A stretch of DNA of 64,000 bases, taken from Pseudeuparius sepicola (taxonomy: Eukaryota > Arthropoda > Insecta > Coleoptera > Anthribidae). The notes under the pieces were generated by a model. The model saw only the letters and a program-made list of their open reading frames with translations. It had not been told where the DNA came from and made no database searches. The stretch is from the NCBI GenBank assembly GCA_963920635.1, contig OY987303.1, forward strand, positions 48,297,223-48,361,222. Direction: 5' to 3'. Below are positions 45,311 through 55,606 of this stretch, in pieces. Numbering within the stretch: the first letter of the stretch is position 1; the number at the start of each line of letters is the position of its first letter. A program made the position numbers and the translations under genes.

Positions 45311-45599
45311 ACGCTTCTTTCTGAAGAGGCATTTGTGCAAAAGCTATAGCTACTATATTATGGTACAACATAGTCTTTCATGATAAGTTCAGAGAGGTGA
45401 GGCGAGGCTTGATTAAACTGTAGTAAATGAGCAGTTGGTAGACTTAATATGTTGAACCGAAAATGATCCAGAAAACGTGATTTCGCCATTTCAAACAGCC
45501 GCCAGAATATTAGTTGTACTAGTGTAACAACGCGCAATCTAACCAAAATTCACCTTTAACCGCATCAAGTTTACATCAGAGTCTTCGTGGTTGACAAAG
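45311..45599. other. single-copy AT-rich spacer
   Basis: Directly right of the satellite domain. No repeat or coding structure recognised. Confidence 0.35.
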
Positions 45600-46020
45600 C
45601 TTCTGTACCGCTCTGAGGATCGAGCTATCCCCATATTTAAACGTCGACGATTTGCAAATCCGGACAATTTTAGGAAAGGGAGCGAATATCCGTAACGCAG
45701 TCCCGGATCAACCGTGATCCCCGCAGAAGCGGCGGCTGGGGCGCCTTGACAAATATCCGTGATGCCCGAAAAAACAGGCGACTGGCGCGATAACCCGGAT
45801 TAAAAATGAGATACGTGCTCGCCGGCGGGGGGAGGCGACAAGCATAATCCGGACAAAGCCGGGAAAATATGGGCTTTCCTGGCACTAGTTCCGTCATGCG
45901 TCAATAATTGTGACCAATCAATCTTTAGGTAAATCCCGGGGAGGGCGGATGCGCGGAACGGAGCCGCCGATTCGTTGTGGATGACGCGATCACGAGCGAG
46001 AGAAAGTAATTTTTCTACGA
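45600..46020. promoter_or_regulatory. candidate conserved noncoding island
   Basis: GC-rich, unique. It contains the block atccccatatttaaacgtcg (45627-45651), which recurs reversed at 51293-51317 with three differences. Open frames on the minus strand show no domain. Regulatory role inferred only. Confidence 0.35.
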
Positions 46021-46278
46021 CCATGCTTTAACTGAAGTATTAAGCTTTTGCTACCCGTACTGGAATAAACTTCATTCCAGTACAGATTTTTCATTACAAT
46101 ACAAGTTTGTAACCAATAGGAATGCGATATCACACAGTAAAAAAAATCGGTGTAAATCCTCTTCGTGTAAGTGGTGAAAGAAATTTGGTGAAAAATTGAC
46201 ACGAAAATTGGTGGATTCCAAATATCTTAACCAAACTTCATTTGGTGAAATTCACACTACAACAAATTCGTTAATTTG

Positions 46279-46415
46279 AACACTTAGGGGTGTATTTTTT
46301 TATATTTTTAACACGGCTTTGTGTTTGTTCACACCACGCGGTGTTCTTTAACACCATTCGGTGTTCCTTAACACTAACCGGTGTTAAATTGAACGTATTA
46401 ACACAAGTTCGTGTT
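46279..46415. repeat. six 16-bp palindromes, mostly 20-bp phased
   Basis: Palindromes of consensus AACAC-n6-GTGTT start at 46279, 46310, 46330, 46350, 46370 and 46400, so four are spaced exactly 20 bp. Examples are aacaccattcggtgtt and aacactaaccggtgtt. Centres vary while half-sites are kept, which points to selection on paired half-sites or to a repeat with palindromic units. Confidence 0.8.
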
Positions 46416-46570
46416 AAATAGAGGAGAGGGGGAAGTCGTTTCACCAGTTATGGGTGTAAAATCTTAGGCAATCGAAGCCAACGCATCAGTTGTTTGTCGA
46501 ACGTGTTGCGCGACGGAGCTTATCAGTTTGTGTGACGTGTGACCCGACCGCGTGGCTCGTATAATATAGG

Positions 46571-46579
46571 TATAAAAGT
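46571..46579 (+). promoter_or_regulatory. TATA-box-like site
   Basis: TATAAAAG about 170 bp downstream of the palindrome cluster, followed by a GC-poor leader and, near 46673, a short frame (MQMRRRK) ending in aaagGTACTG. It may be the promoter of an unrecognised element. No coding region follows because a hAT element is inserted at 46711. Confidence 0.3.
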
Positions 46580-46702
46580 GATTCTACAGGCCGATAGTGC
46601 AAAAATGGTGTTGTTATATGAAGTAAAATTTTAAAGTGAAGTCAGATGGATTAAAACGACAGGCGAATATGCAGATGCGACGACGAAAGGTACTGTGTGA
46701 TA

Positions 46703-46710
46703 GCCGAGGT
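46703..46710 (+). repeat. left 8-bp target-site duplication of the hAT element
   Basis: GCCGAGGT, identical to 47838-47845. Confidence 0.9.
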
Positions 46711-46959
46711 CACGGGCGTAGCCAAGGGGGCGGTTTCGGGGGTTCAAACCCCCCCCGAAATAAGCAAAATATTACCTAATATTATACCGAAAAAATACGA
46801 GGAGTGAAGAGTTAAATTATTATTACGTTTGAATATATGTAGTAATAGTAGCGCCTAGCGCCATCTTTTGACGAGAGGCAGACGCAGTTGCAGCCGAACT
46901 ATTTTGTATTGTAGGGACACTTTGCGTTGTTTCTCGATTATTCGCCACGCCCCTCGGTC

Positions 46960-47060
46960 GAAATGAGCGGAACTTTGTGGAAGATCGTGGAAGTTCGTGG
47001 AAGTTTCTGGACGGCTACTGGGCTGCTATATAAGCGGCGCGTGACCGCGCTTACGGCAGT
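46960..47060 (+). promoter_or_regulatory. heat-shock-like promoter inside the hAT element
   Basis: GGAA units recur every 10 bp at 46969, 46979, 46989 and 46999. The last forms a proper alternating heat-shock element, nGAAn-nTTCn-nGAnn (gGAAg-tTTCt-gGACg, 46999-47013). TATATAAG is at 47027-47034 and an insect initiator-like CAGT at 47057-47060, about 30 bp downstream. The leader that follows is A-rich, like insect hsp70 leaders. Confidence 0.5.
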
Positions 47061-47217
47061 ATTGTTCCATGCGAACTCGAAGCGAATAAAAGTGAAAAGT
47101 GGTGAACGAATAGTGAAGAAAATTAAGTGTACCGTGTAAGTGAGTAATTATTTTAGTGCACTGTTATTCGATGACCTTGTTAAGGATAGATACGTGAATC
47201 ATTATTACTGTCGAAAA

Positions 47218-47385
47218 ATGGAGGGGAAAAAAAGGAAGGGTGATAAACCTAAAGGTATGGACTACTGGAAAAAGTGGTGTAGTCAAGGTCAAGGGGTTTC
47301 TAATAAAGAAACTAATTTGGATTTAGCTATCAAAGCTTCAGCTACCTTGCATGCTGATAAGAAGACTGCCTACCCCGAAATCTAG
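47218..47385 (+). pseudogene. hAT transposase N-terminal remnant
   Basis: The first ATG after the promoter opens MEGKKRKGDKPKGMDYWKKW and runs 55 codons to a stop. It is basic and lysine-rich, as N-termini of ZMYM1-like hAT proteins often are. The deletion junction lies near its end, and the downstream dimerisation domain is in another frame. Confidence 0.55.
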
Positions 47386-47386
47386 T

Positions 47387-47650
47387 TTGGAATGCCTAGA
47401 TATGTGCGATAAAAACCTTTATCCTAATATTTACACATTACTACAAATCTTCGCTACCATTCCTGTATCCACTGCTACCCCAGAAAGGTCTTTCTCGAGC
47501 CTAAGGAGACTGAAAAACTATTTACGAAACACTACAAGTGAAAACAGACTTAATGGTTTGGCTCTAATGAACATTCACTATGGAACAGAAATTCATGCAG
47601 ATGAAGTAGTGGATATATTTAAAAGAAAAAGCCGAAGATTTCTTCTTTAA
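47387..47650 (+). pseudogene. hAT transposase C-terminal dimerisation domain
   Basis: LECLDMCDKNLYPNIYTLL, then IPVSTATPERSFSSLRRLK and NRLNGLALMNIH: the conserved hAT dimerisation block (P-V-S-x-A-x-x-E-R-S-F-S-x-L, then L-x-x-L-x-L-M). The frame stays open to 47650. Without the catalytic core it cannot transpose; a stand-alone dimerisation peptide could in theory interfere with full-length transposase. Confidence 0.85.
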
Positions 47651-47837
47651 TGGTTTTAGATTTAGCGCGGAGGAACGAAGTTAATTTATCCATTTCATTT
47701 AAAGTTAAGAACTTTATAAATATGTCGTAGTTTTTCGGATGAATACATATATAGATATTAAATTTCATGTAAGTATATTTTTGTTGTTTTATTTACTTCT
47801 CAAACTAACCCCCCCCTAAATCCTGGCTACGCCCGTG

Positions 47838-47845
47838 GCCGAGGT
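47838..47845 (+). repeat. right 8-bp target-site duplication of the hAT element
   Basis: GCCGAGGT, identical to 46703-46710. Confidence 0.9.
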
Positions 47846-48279
47846 GATAGCTCCTATAACCTATACTCATCGACTGTGTTAATATGAGTTTGTTCTCACC
47901 GGAATAAGGAACCAATCGTGAATATAATTGAAGGATTTTAAGTTATCTGACTGTTCTGATTGTTTTGATGCCTGCTGAATGCTAAATAAGGAAAACATAT
48001 TGTTAATAATGTTTATTAGAAAAACCATATTTATGATTTTAAATTCAAGAGCTGAGTTTTAAAATTAGTTGTGTTATATTTTGGGATTAACAGTTTGTTG
48101 AGGTTTTTCCTCTGTTATTATAATCCTGAGGAGAAAGATTAGAAATTGATTTTGTGGAAACTGAAAATAATAAAACCTTGTTTATGTAGTAGTTTTTGTT
48201 CGTATGTGTCAAATATTGACATTTTTCGAAAGGAACATATGATCGAAAGGACATTTATATGGAGTATTGTGATTGGCCC
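47846..48279. other. AT-rich, no gene seen
   Basis: No repeat or coding structure recognised. Confidence 0.35.
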
Positions 48280-48358
48280 GTGAGCGTCCGCAAAATACAT
48301 GCTGTGTTGTGATTGGTCCGTTAGCAGTGACCGTCCGCAGAATTTTGCGGACGCTCAC
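48280..48358. repeat. 17-bp perfect inverted repeat with CCAAT-type boxes
   Basis: gtgagcgtccgcaaaat (48280-48296) and its exact complement (48342-48358) enclose 45 bp. GATTGG (reverse CCAAT) occurs at 48271 and 48311. A second imperfect palindrome, gtccgcagaattttgcggac, overlaps the right arm. Confidence 0.7.
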
Positions 48359-48591
48359 CGTAACCTGAAAGAAACTGATTAAAGGACAATTTTTTCAAGT
48401 TGCCAGAAAAAAAACACTGCTTAAGAAAGCTCTGGTGCTTGTGTGGTTACACGAGATGGACTATAAAAGTAAATTTTTTTTGAGTTTTTTTATTCCGATC
48501 CAATTGAAAATTATTTTCAAGTCAAGAAATAACCCCTTTTGATGTTTTTTCCTTAAATAAGCCAAAAGTTGAAATTCAAATTCAAATATTG

Positions 48592-48617
48592 GGGTCCAGC
48601 TGACGTCAGCTGGACCC
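48592..48617. repeat. 26-bp perfect palindrome
   Basis: The halves gggtccagctgac and its complement join without a loop. The centre is TGACGTCA (cAMP-response/ATF type) flanked by two CAGCTG E-boxes. It could extrude a cruciform or be a symmetric binding site. Confidence 0.85.
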
Positions 48618-49000
48618 TTTACGGGGGTCTATTAAAATATATTGTCTACCAAATGATGAATTTATTTACAATTTAATAGGATTTTAATATATTCCAAGAA
48701 TATTTAAATTAATTTTTATTATTAACCCTTGTATTCGAAAAGATAATCCCCGTGATGGTGGATAGAATTACTATTTAAATTAAATGTGGTAAATATTATT
48801 TAAACAACTCAGGTAAATGTACTAAATATGGACGTAACAAAAATATTTTATTTTAAAGCATACAATACAAAAACTTAAAAGAAATATAACTAGGCACTTA
48901 TTTACATAATTTTACATAAATGATGATAAAGAAGCTAGGATTATGAGGGATTAGGTTAAGTATACCTATTATAAATTTAAATCAATTTCTTCTCAGATAT
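48618..49000. other. AT-rich, no gene seen
   Basis: No structure recognised. Confidence 0.35.
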
Positions 49001-49520
49001 TTGAGATTTCAAAAGGGGGCCACGTCTTCCTTGGATAACCCGAGTGTTGCAACGCCTGCCTTTGATAACCCTTTACTGGGACATAACGCATTGCATTGAC
49101 AGTTTACTTTTTTACAAATTCAAGAGGTAACATTATTTCTTCTTGATTATTTTCTCCCTTCAGAATTTTGACAACCCGGTGCCTCTGTACTTGGGTCTAA
49201 ATAGTAAACAGATACCTGTTGATTTCTTATATTCTTGGCCACGGTTTATTTATTGTATGCTGTATCTATAGATATTTGATCGGAGGGTAAATCTCTCTCA
49301 ATTCTCAAAGAAATGTCACGTCAAAGTGACATGACAGATTAATTTAAACCTAGCCATCTGTCTGAAATTATACCCTGTGTTATATTCTAATTATCTATCC
49401 TAACTTCTCTTTGAATAACTGGTAATCATATTTTACTGAATTCAACTGAAATAGTTTCGTTTTAACTAGCATGGATCTTAATGCATTTTCGGTTTTAAAT
49501 ATTGTTCTGACATTAATTAC
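49001..49520 (-). mobile_element. Penelope-like element, 3' end fragment
   Basis: The reverse complement reads gtcagaacaatatttaaaacc (compare 11235-11260), then aaacgaaactatttcag, agagaagttaggatag, tttcagacagatggctagg and ctttgagaattgagag...accctccg. This is the same 3' order as in 11140-11650 and in the satellite tails. No intact protein segment. Orientation opposite to the copy at 11 kb. Confidence 0.65.
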
Positions 49521-49919
49521 TGACAATAATTAATTTATCTAGTTTTTGTTATCTTCACTTATCCGTTGTGCTCTGTCTTCATAATAGTAAAATATTATGG
49601 TTGTTGAATTATTGATCCTTTTTTGCTGTAAAAACCTATTTACTAGTACCTTTGTTGTTGATTTGTGCTGGGTATTGGAACAGTACCTATTGTAAATTAG
49701 AAATTATAAATTCTAAAATTTTTAAATAATGTAATGTAAATAAAAATACTAAAATACTAAAAACTGAATATATCTAAACACATTCGAACAACAACTATTT
49801 ATCGTAATACTTTTTATATTACAATAATAATTACAACAATAATAATGATATTTATATGTATAAACTATTACCTACTTAATAAATAATACAAATAAAAAAA
49901 ATTAAATGTAAAAAATTTC
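49521..49919. other. AT-rich, no gene seen
   Basis: Very AT-rich; no structure recognised. Confidence 0.35.
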
Positions 49920-50225
49920 ATCTAAACCCTTGCCATCTGAGAAGCAAGAGTCCCCAACACACAAGCAGCATTACCCCTTTCAGTTTCAAATCCTATCCTT
50001 TGGGTAATAAAGCTTTTAGATTTTAAATGTGTAAATTTAGAACATATATCTGAAATAAAATTTTTAGCTTCACAATTCCAAGGACCGAAAGTTTCAACAG
50101 CAAAAGGAACAAAAATAAAGCGATCTTCCAACTATTCATATTTCTTATGTTTTTGGTCTTCTGCTAAACGTGCAGCCTCCCTTGCTTTCTTAGATGTTAA
50201 TTTAATGTATGTTTCAGCAAATATT
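49920..50225 (-). pseudogene. LINE-like ORF, C-terminal fragment
   Basis: On the minus strand FAETYIKLTSKKAREAARLAE leads through one in-frame TAG into MEDRFIFVPFAVETFGPWNCE, then SFITQRIGFETERGNAACVLG and a stop at 49922. The F-x-P-x-A-V-E-T-x-G-P-W and Q-R-I-x-x-x-x-x-R-G-N-A-A-x-V-x-G pattern is, as I recall, the usual end of reverse-transcriptase ORFs in many insect non-LTR elements. A single stop breaks it. The RT domain is absent here. Confidence 0.65.
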
Positions 50226-50318
50226 GTATTATACTTGGCAGGAAAGTAGTTTCTCAAACGCCTCAAAAAATCCAACTTTTAGTGGTTGTACCATAAACTA
50301 TTATATTAATATTCTGCA

Positions 50319-50507
50319 ATGGTGCACAAAACTAGCTTCACAGAAAAGTATATTTATAAATCGTCTAATAGATATATTAAGCCATGGATTATACGAGCAT
50401 TAGTTGAGTCGATTACAGATTGTGATAAACAAAATGTTAATAACATTCTTGCACTTACATCAGAACGATATTCACAATCACAACAGAAATATTCTGCTGC
50501 TGTCTAG
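50319..50507 (+). pseudogene. possible LINE scrap (endonuclease-RT linker)
   Basis: FTEKYIYKSSNRYIKPWIIR and LVESI resemble the P-W-I/T-x-x-I/L linker upstream of reverse transcriptase in jockey-like LINEs. Short and unsupported by flanks, so tentative. Confidence 0.3.
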
Positions 50508-50519
50508 GGAATCTCAAAG

Positions 50520-51199
50520 CTGAAAATGCCACGACTGCTCAGTGCGCAGCAAGAGTAATATTTTCTTAGCATTAGGATTATAATGAGTTAATAAATTAAC
50601 AAAAGGTAGGCAATTAGGCATATCACGAGTTGTATTTATGAAGATAATTTAACAACTGCAAATAATTTAATCACTCTGTGTGTAGGTAGCATAATTCTAC
50701 AACCAAACTTCTTAGGAACCGATTAACTAAAAAAGTGCATTTGACAGCTGTCATTAAGGAGACTTCGGTTCTGAATATATTTTATGTGCTGAAAGGTATT
50801 CAACGATCAAAGTGTTAACTGAAAGTGTATCTCCTAGTCCTATATTAAATTTGGTAATGTGAAGCATCAGGTTATAAGATTTAGCTACTACAAATTGTTA
50901 ATTGTTTTAGCGTGACGATTTATAACATTTTTGCCATGGTTGAGATTTTATCTCAAAATCATCTTATTCTTGGGTATTGGAAAACCCTTTACTTCTGGTA
51001 CATTTTTCCTCGCACAACAACGATTCTCTATTGTATGTATTGTAAATTATTATTATAAACCAAGTTTTATCACATTGCATTTAATGCTCTACCTGATGTT
51101 ATTGTTAATCCGGATTATCTTTGTATTCTTCTTTTTTTCCATCTCGACGCGAAAATTCCATTACCAGTTTAAAATTACTTTTATTACTTACTTGATATA
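50520..51199. other. AT-rich, no gene recognised
   Basis: A 93-codon frame at 50931 encodes a very hydrophobic, F/I/L-rich peptide of the sort AT-rich DNA gives by chance. No support as a gene. Confidence 0.3.
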
Positions 51200-51360
51200 C
51201 ATACTGTTCTGATTTCGGGAGAGAATCGTTCTTTCGCCGAGGGGAGAGGGGCGCTTGTTTGCTCCCCTTCCGGAAATTGCTCCTCTTCGCGGATCACCGA
51301 CATTTAAATATGGGGATCGTGAAAATCCCCGCAGAGCGTTTCAACAGCTTTGCTATAATG
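51200..51360. promoter_or_regulatory. candidate conserved noncoding island
   Basis: GC-rich, with the reversed atccccatatttaaa block (51293-51317) shared with 45627-45651. No open frame. Confidence 0.35.
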
Positions 51361-52779
51361 CAGTAGGAACAGATTTATCCCCAACCCATGACCTCCGAAC
51401 ACCGTAAATAAAAAGTTGTTTCCATATTACTTATTATGTTTTGTTAACTTTTGTTGCACTTGCGACTTTTGTATTTCGCGTAGCTGATTTGAATGAAAGC
51501 TTTTAGTAATGCATAGTAATGTAAGTAATTACAATTACACTATTATCTTTTATAATATCCAAACAAAACGTGTGCTAATACTTGAATATAGAGAAAAATA
51601 TGAGCTCAGAAAATCGTTGATACAAAGGTACTAGTATCTGCTAGAAGTCTGTTAAGGAATAGGGCAAAGACATTACATTTTTGAGTCTATCCTGCGGAAT
51701 CTTTTATGGTGTGTATACAGACTCGAAGATGGTGTGCTGCTGATGTAGGAGCGTGTTTTGCTGAGCGGGGATTAAACACATGACTTCTGTTTTTGCAATT
51801 TCGTCGAACGAGTTAATGATTTGGTACCTTTTTAAGGTACGTGTTAAAGGTGATCAACAAAAGACTCTGATCTTGGTCTCTACATGCCCTTGTTTTCTGC
51901 AGATAGATTTCTAATGTACGAGCAACACATATAATAATAATGTAAGGGCCTGTTACTAATAAAATAACAATTATTACAATTATCCGTCTAATTATCTTAT
52001 TATAATAATATAGTAAGAAGTAACAGTAGTAAGCAGTAAAAAGTATAATTAAAATAAGGAGTTAAAACACATTTACAGGACACATATAAATGATGCAACA
52101 AAAAATTACTACGACGCTAAGAATAAGCGTTGAAAAATTTGTTTAAAGGAATTAGGGCACGGTGCTTCAGGTCTTCAGGGAAGCTATTATTGTAGAGGGT
52201 CATGGGCTGATAAGAGAAGCATTTATGAAAAAGAGCTGTTGAATGTTTTGGTATTTCATGCAAATGCCTGAATCTCGTGTTTCTATTATGATATTCCTCC
52301 CTGAATATTATCTTTTATACTTTGATGCAGAAGATGGTACAAACTTGTGGATGAAGCACGCTAGATGCAACTTCCTTCTATTATTCGTCTTCAAGCAACT
52401 TAGTTGTCTACTGCACTGCAAATGTGGTCGTACTTCCTTAGAGAGCAAATCAGCCGACAGTAAGGGTTTTTTTTTTCATTGTTGTGCGTTCTTTTTTACC
52501 GACGAAAGAACTAAAAACAAGATAACAATAACTGAAAAATGCTAGCTCAAGATACTCAAAACAACATTGTCCTTAGCCTTAGCCAGAATTTGAACTGCTC
52601 ATCTATTACAGAGACCTGACAACATTTTTGACTGAAATGGAGAATTCAGCAACTTTCACATCCATACATTTTTTTACAGCTTCAACTTTCATGCCACCAA
52701 AATATATAACAACTTATTTAGACGGGGTAATTTTTGTGTTGTGTTTTAAGGATGAGCTATAAATTTTTCACATTTAATT
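51361..52779. other. no gene recognised
   Basis: AT-rich. The 100-codon frame at 52243 has no recognisable domain. Confidence 0.3.
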
Positions 52780-53415
52780 ATTCACGATATATTTCGCAAT
52801 GTGGTGTTCCTTTGAGTCGGAAATTCAGGGGTAACTGAGTATCATCAGCATAACCATAGGCATGATACGAAAAACAATATTTTTCAGAATATTTGCAGTA
52901 TAGATCAGAAACAATAGTGGCCCAAGATCACCCACGAAGACTCGTCGATACTCCCCCCCCCCCCGAGATAGATAAAAATTTAAAGATTCTTCAGAGAATC
53001 CACAATATTTTAATTCTGAAATGGCTCGAGTAATCGAGCAGCACCAAAACTGATTCGAATCCTTCATCCAGACCCTCAACTATATAATCTATGCTATTAC
53101 ACAACGAAGAGGTAGCTGAATTACCTTTTCTAAAACCTGGTTGGTAAACAATCTTCTCGATAATCTTCGGTACTACCGGGAGTAAAATTCTTGAGAACTG
53201 TCCTAATAATTGGGATCTTCTAAACTCTAGGTAGCAGTTACCAATATGGCACGAAGAAGGGCATATAAAAGGCAGCAATACCGAATCATTGCTAAAGTTA
53301 TGAATTCCCAACCTGCAGATTTTTTCTCATAACACCAGCACAATTCCAGGGACGCTAGTGTAAAGTTAAATTCATCTGAACAATAGTTGCTTCTGGATTC
53401 ATAAAAACTAACCAT
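52780..53415 (-). pseudogene. jockey-like LINE reverse transcriptase, broken
   Basis: Minus strand, in order: ELCWCYEKKSAGWEFITLAMI (early RT block); LPVVPKIIEKIVYQPGFRKGN; SSLCNSIDYIVEGLDEGFES with VLVLLDYSSHF (the D-x-S-x-A-F block, altered); LKYCGFSEESLNFYLS; GPLLFLIYTANI; and finally the catalytic YADD in another frame (YGYADDTQ at about 52836-52862). Several frameshifts, deletions and a C-tract (about 52953-52966) break it. The order and wording are those of an insect jockey-group LINE. Confidence 0.85.
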
Positions 53416-53939
53416 TCGTAGTATTGTTCAACAAAAACGAAAGCAAAGTAGTCAATTTTCTCAACATCTCGCATAATATGTTTAGAAAGTTCTATGTCGC
53501 CCCTGAATTACCCTCTGTCGCCACACCTTCAATAAACTCTAGTTTCTTTTCAAGAACCAAAAGAAATACCACCTGTCACTGCAAGATAAAACACAACAAG
53601 GCGAGGACGTACAAAATAATATAACTCACAGCTTACACTACCCTGTAGAATGTGAATAGCACCGTCTACCTAGCACTGGGGATCTCCTTAAGTACCACAA
53701 CCACCCCAATACAACGAAGAAGCCACTTTTAGTTTAATAATGTTGACGATATCCAACCATCATGTGCTGCATGGCTTGATAGCTACTACCTTTTTCCCGA
53801 ACATGAATAGTCAATCATATGAAAAGGAGAAAAAATCCTTCCATTCCTTAACAAGTATGAACAATTCTTTAAAAAAAAATTAACCTTAAAACATTACGTA
53901 ATTCCCTACCCACATATTTTCTTCTTAATAGTATTAAAT
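53416..53939. other. no gene recognised
   Basis: May include more 5' LINE sequence, but no block could be matched. Confidence 0.3.
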
Positions 53940-54120
53940 GTTGAAGAGATTAGGCGTCTCGAATTACCTCGAATGCTACTTTCATGGAAGTTAGACAAGT
54001 TTATAACGCGATCCTGGCGTCTCCCTTTTCACTGCTCCGCGTTTTCACGAAACTAATTGCATTTACTTTTCGGAATGTTCCTGCGCCAGACGGGATCATG
54101 TTTTTAATTCCATATTACAT
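53940..54120. promoter_or_regulatory. candidate conserved noncoding island
   Basis: GC-richer unique block with aactaattgcatttac, loosely like the TAATGCATTTAC core at 6171 and 9366. No coding content. Confidence 0.25.
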
Positions 54121-54930
54121 TTAAGTATTGATGTGGTAAGGAGAAGATTGTTGGCTTGCTTGTGATTATAGGATAGGACCAAACACATAATGATTTAAAA
54201 GTAGTTATCAAATACAAATGAATTTGATTTCATTTGCAATAATTATTAAAAAATCATATTCTTAACAACAATTCGCAGAATTTATTCCTGAACTTAAGAC
54301 GTATGTTGTATGACAATAGGACGTATGTCTGTTATGTAAAAGACATATTAAGCATTTTTTTTGTGAACCTGTTTGGAGTAATAATAACTGTTGAAAACGA
54401 CTCGCACTTCGATCCAAACATTTCTGGCACATTTTTTGAACACAATGACATGAAGCCAGGCTTCATTGGCCGTCAAAATTGCTGTCAAAATAGCTACGAC
54501 TCTGAAAACTCTGCTCCTCGCGGATAATCAACTTGACAAATTTCTTGGCGGTAGGGTTGCAAGTGCAGATCTTTTTTTGCTCGAATGTGCCAAATGTTGA
54601 CATTTACATGGCTATGGCGCACAAGTACTTTCAATTTCATTTACGTTGAGATCTAAATTCCGATATTTTAACATTACTTTAAATTATCCAAATTTGTTGC
54701 TTTCCTTGTATCTGGAGGTGTGCCCATACTTGTATTCTTCGGGAGTATCTTCACTCGTCACAGTTCATTTTTGTTGTATTTCTTTTATTAAAACTATAAT
54801 ATTTGACCTGATTGGCACAAGCACATTGACAGTTGAATAGATGTTCATAGGTAACTAAGATTTATTGCAATGAAAAATAGAATCGTCTACTTTATTAAAT
54901 ATTAAACATCCGAACAAAAAAAAAAGTATG
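54121..54930. other. no gene recognised
   Basis: AT-rich; short open frames without recognisable domains. Confidence 0.3.
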
Positions 54931-54934
54931 AGAC

Positions 54935-55025
54935 CAACGAAAAGTATTTTATCGTACTCCTGCGGTTTGCCAATCTCGATGCAGTCGAGGCTAGCAAACT
55001 CAAAATTCAACTTTTCGTCCTTGTA
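54935..55025. repeat. imperfect hairpin
   Basis: acgaaaagt.ttt / aa.acttttcgt outer arms and an inner gtttgcc..tctcga / tcgaggc.agcaaac stem. Similar design to the inner hairpin of the 42152-42292 palindrome. Confidence 0.5.
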
Positions 55026-55606
55026 TTATAAACTACTTATGACAAGTACCAACACATACCTACAGTTTTCTGCGACAAAACTTTCACCAACGTTTTGGGA
55101 ACATCTTCCGTAACTTGCTGGACATTTTCCGTTCACACTGTCCATCGGCCGTGCCACTTTCCTTCTTTCGTTCCACTGTGGTACCACACTTCCCAGTTTC
55201 CCGAAAAAAAGCGAACAGTATAAGAAGAGAACACTTTTAAATGCGTTGGAAACAACGTTGTTGTTGTCCCGAAGAAACTGTTCTTGATATTCTCGATAGT
55301 CTTCCCCAGAATGTGTCCAATACCCTTCGACTTTCTGTCCATTTTTTAAATTCCATTACGCAAAAATTTGATTTCGAACATCGAAACACGCACGTGAATT
55401 TCAGTCAACGCTTTTACGTTTATGACTTTTACCTTGACGGTTTGACATTGTAGGTTGTCTCAAGATGAAATAAATCATCGAAATCTATCAAAGACACCCG
55501 TTTAAATTTCCAGCGCCATAATAATGCTAGAGTGATACCTGTATGATTATCATAAGACATCCAGTGACTTATTTGCATCAACTAAAAATATATTTATTGT
55601 TTTCAG
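55026..55606 (+). other. intron sequence upstream of the carbonic-anhydrase-related exon
   Basis: Frames at 55133-55453 on both strands show no domain. The segment ends in the branch and pyrimidine tract of the 55606 acceptor. Confidence 0.4.

Larger units (their letters stand above)
46711..47837 (+). mobile_element. internally deleted hAT transposon
   Basis: Terminal inverted repeats CACGGGCGTAGCCA, then a G-rich run on the left and C-rich on the right. Flanked by an exact 8-bp duplication (GCCGAGGT), the hallmark of hAT insertion. The length of 1,127 bp is far below an autonomous element. It keeps a promoter, the transposase N-terminus and the C-terminal dimerisation domain, with the catalytic middle deleted. 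The intact duplication suggests a relatively young insertion. Confidence 0.95.

Noticed and set aside
46673..46693. MQMRRRK exon ending in aaagGTACTG as first exon of the carbonic-anhydrase-related gene
   Set aside because: Its codon phase at the donor (0) does not fit the acceptor at 55606, which needs one base carried over, and there is no signal peptide.
50931..51212. 93-codon hydrophobic frame as a membrane protein
   Set aside because: Composition follows from T-rich DNA; no start context, homology or splice support.
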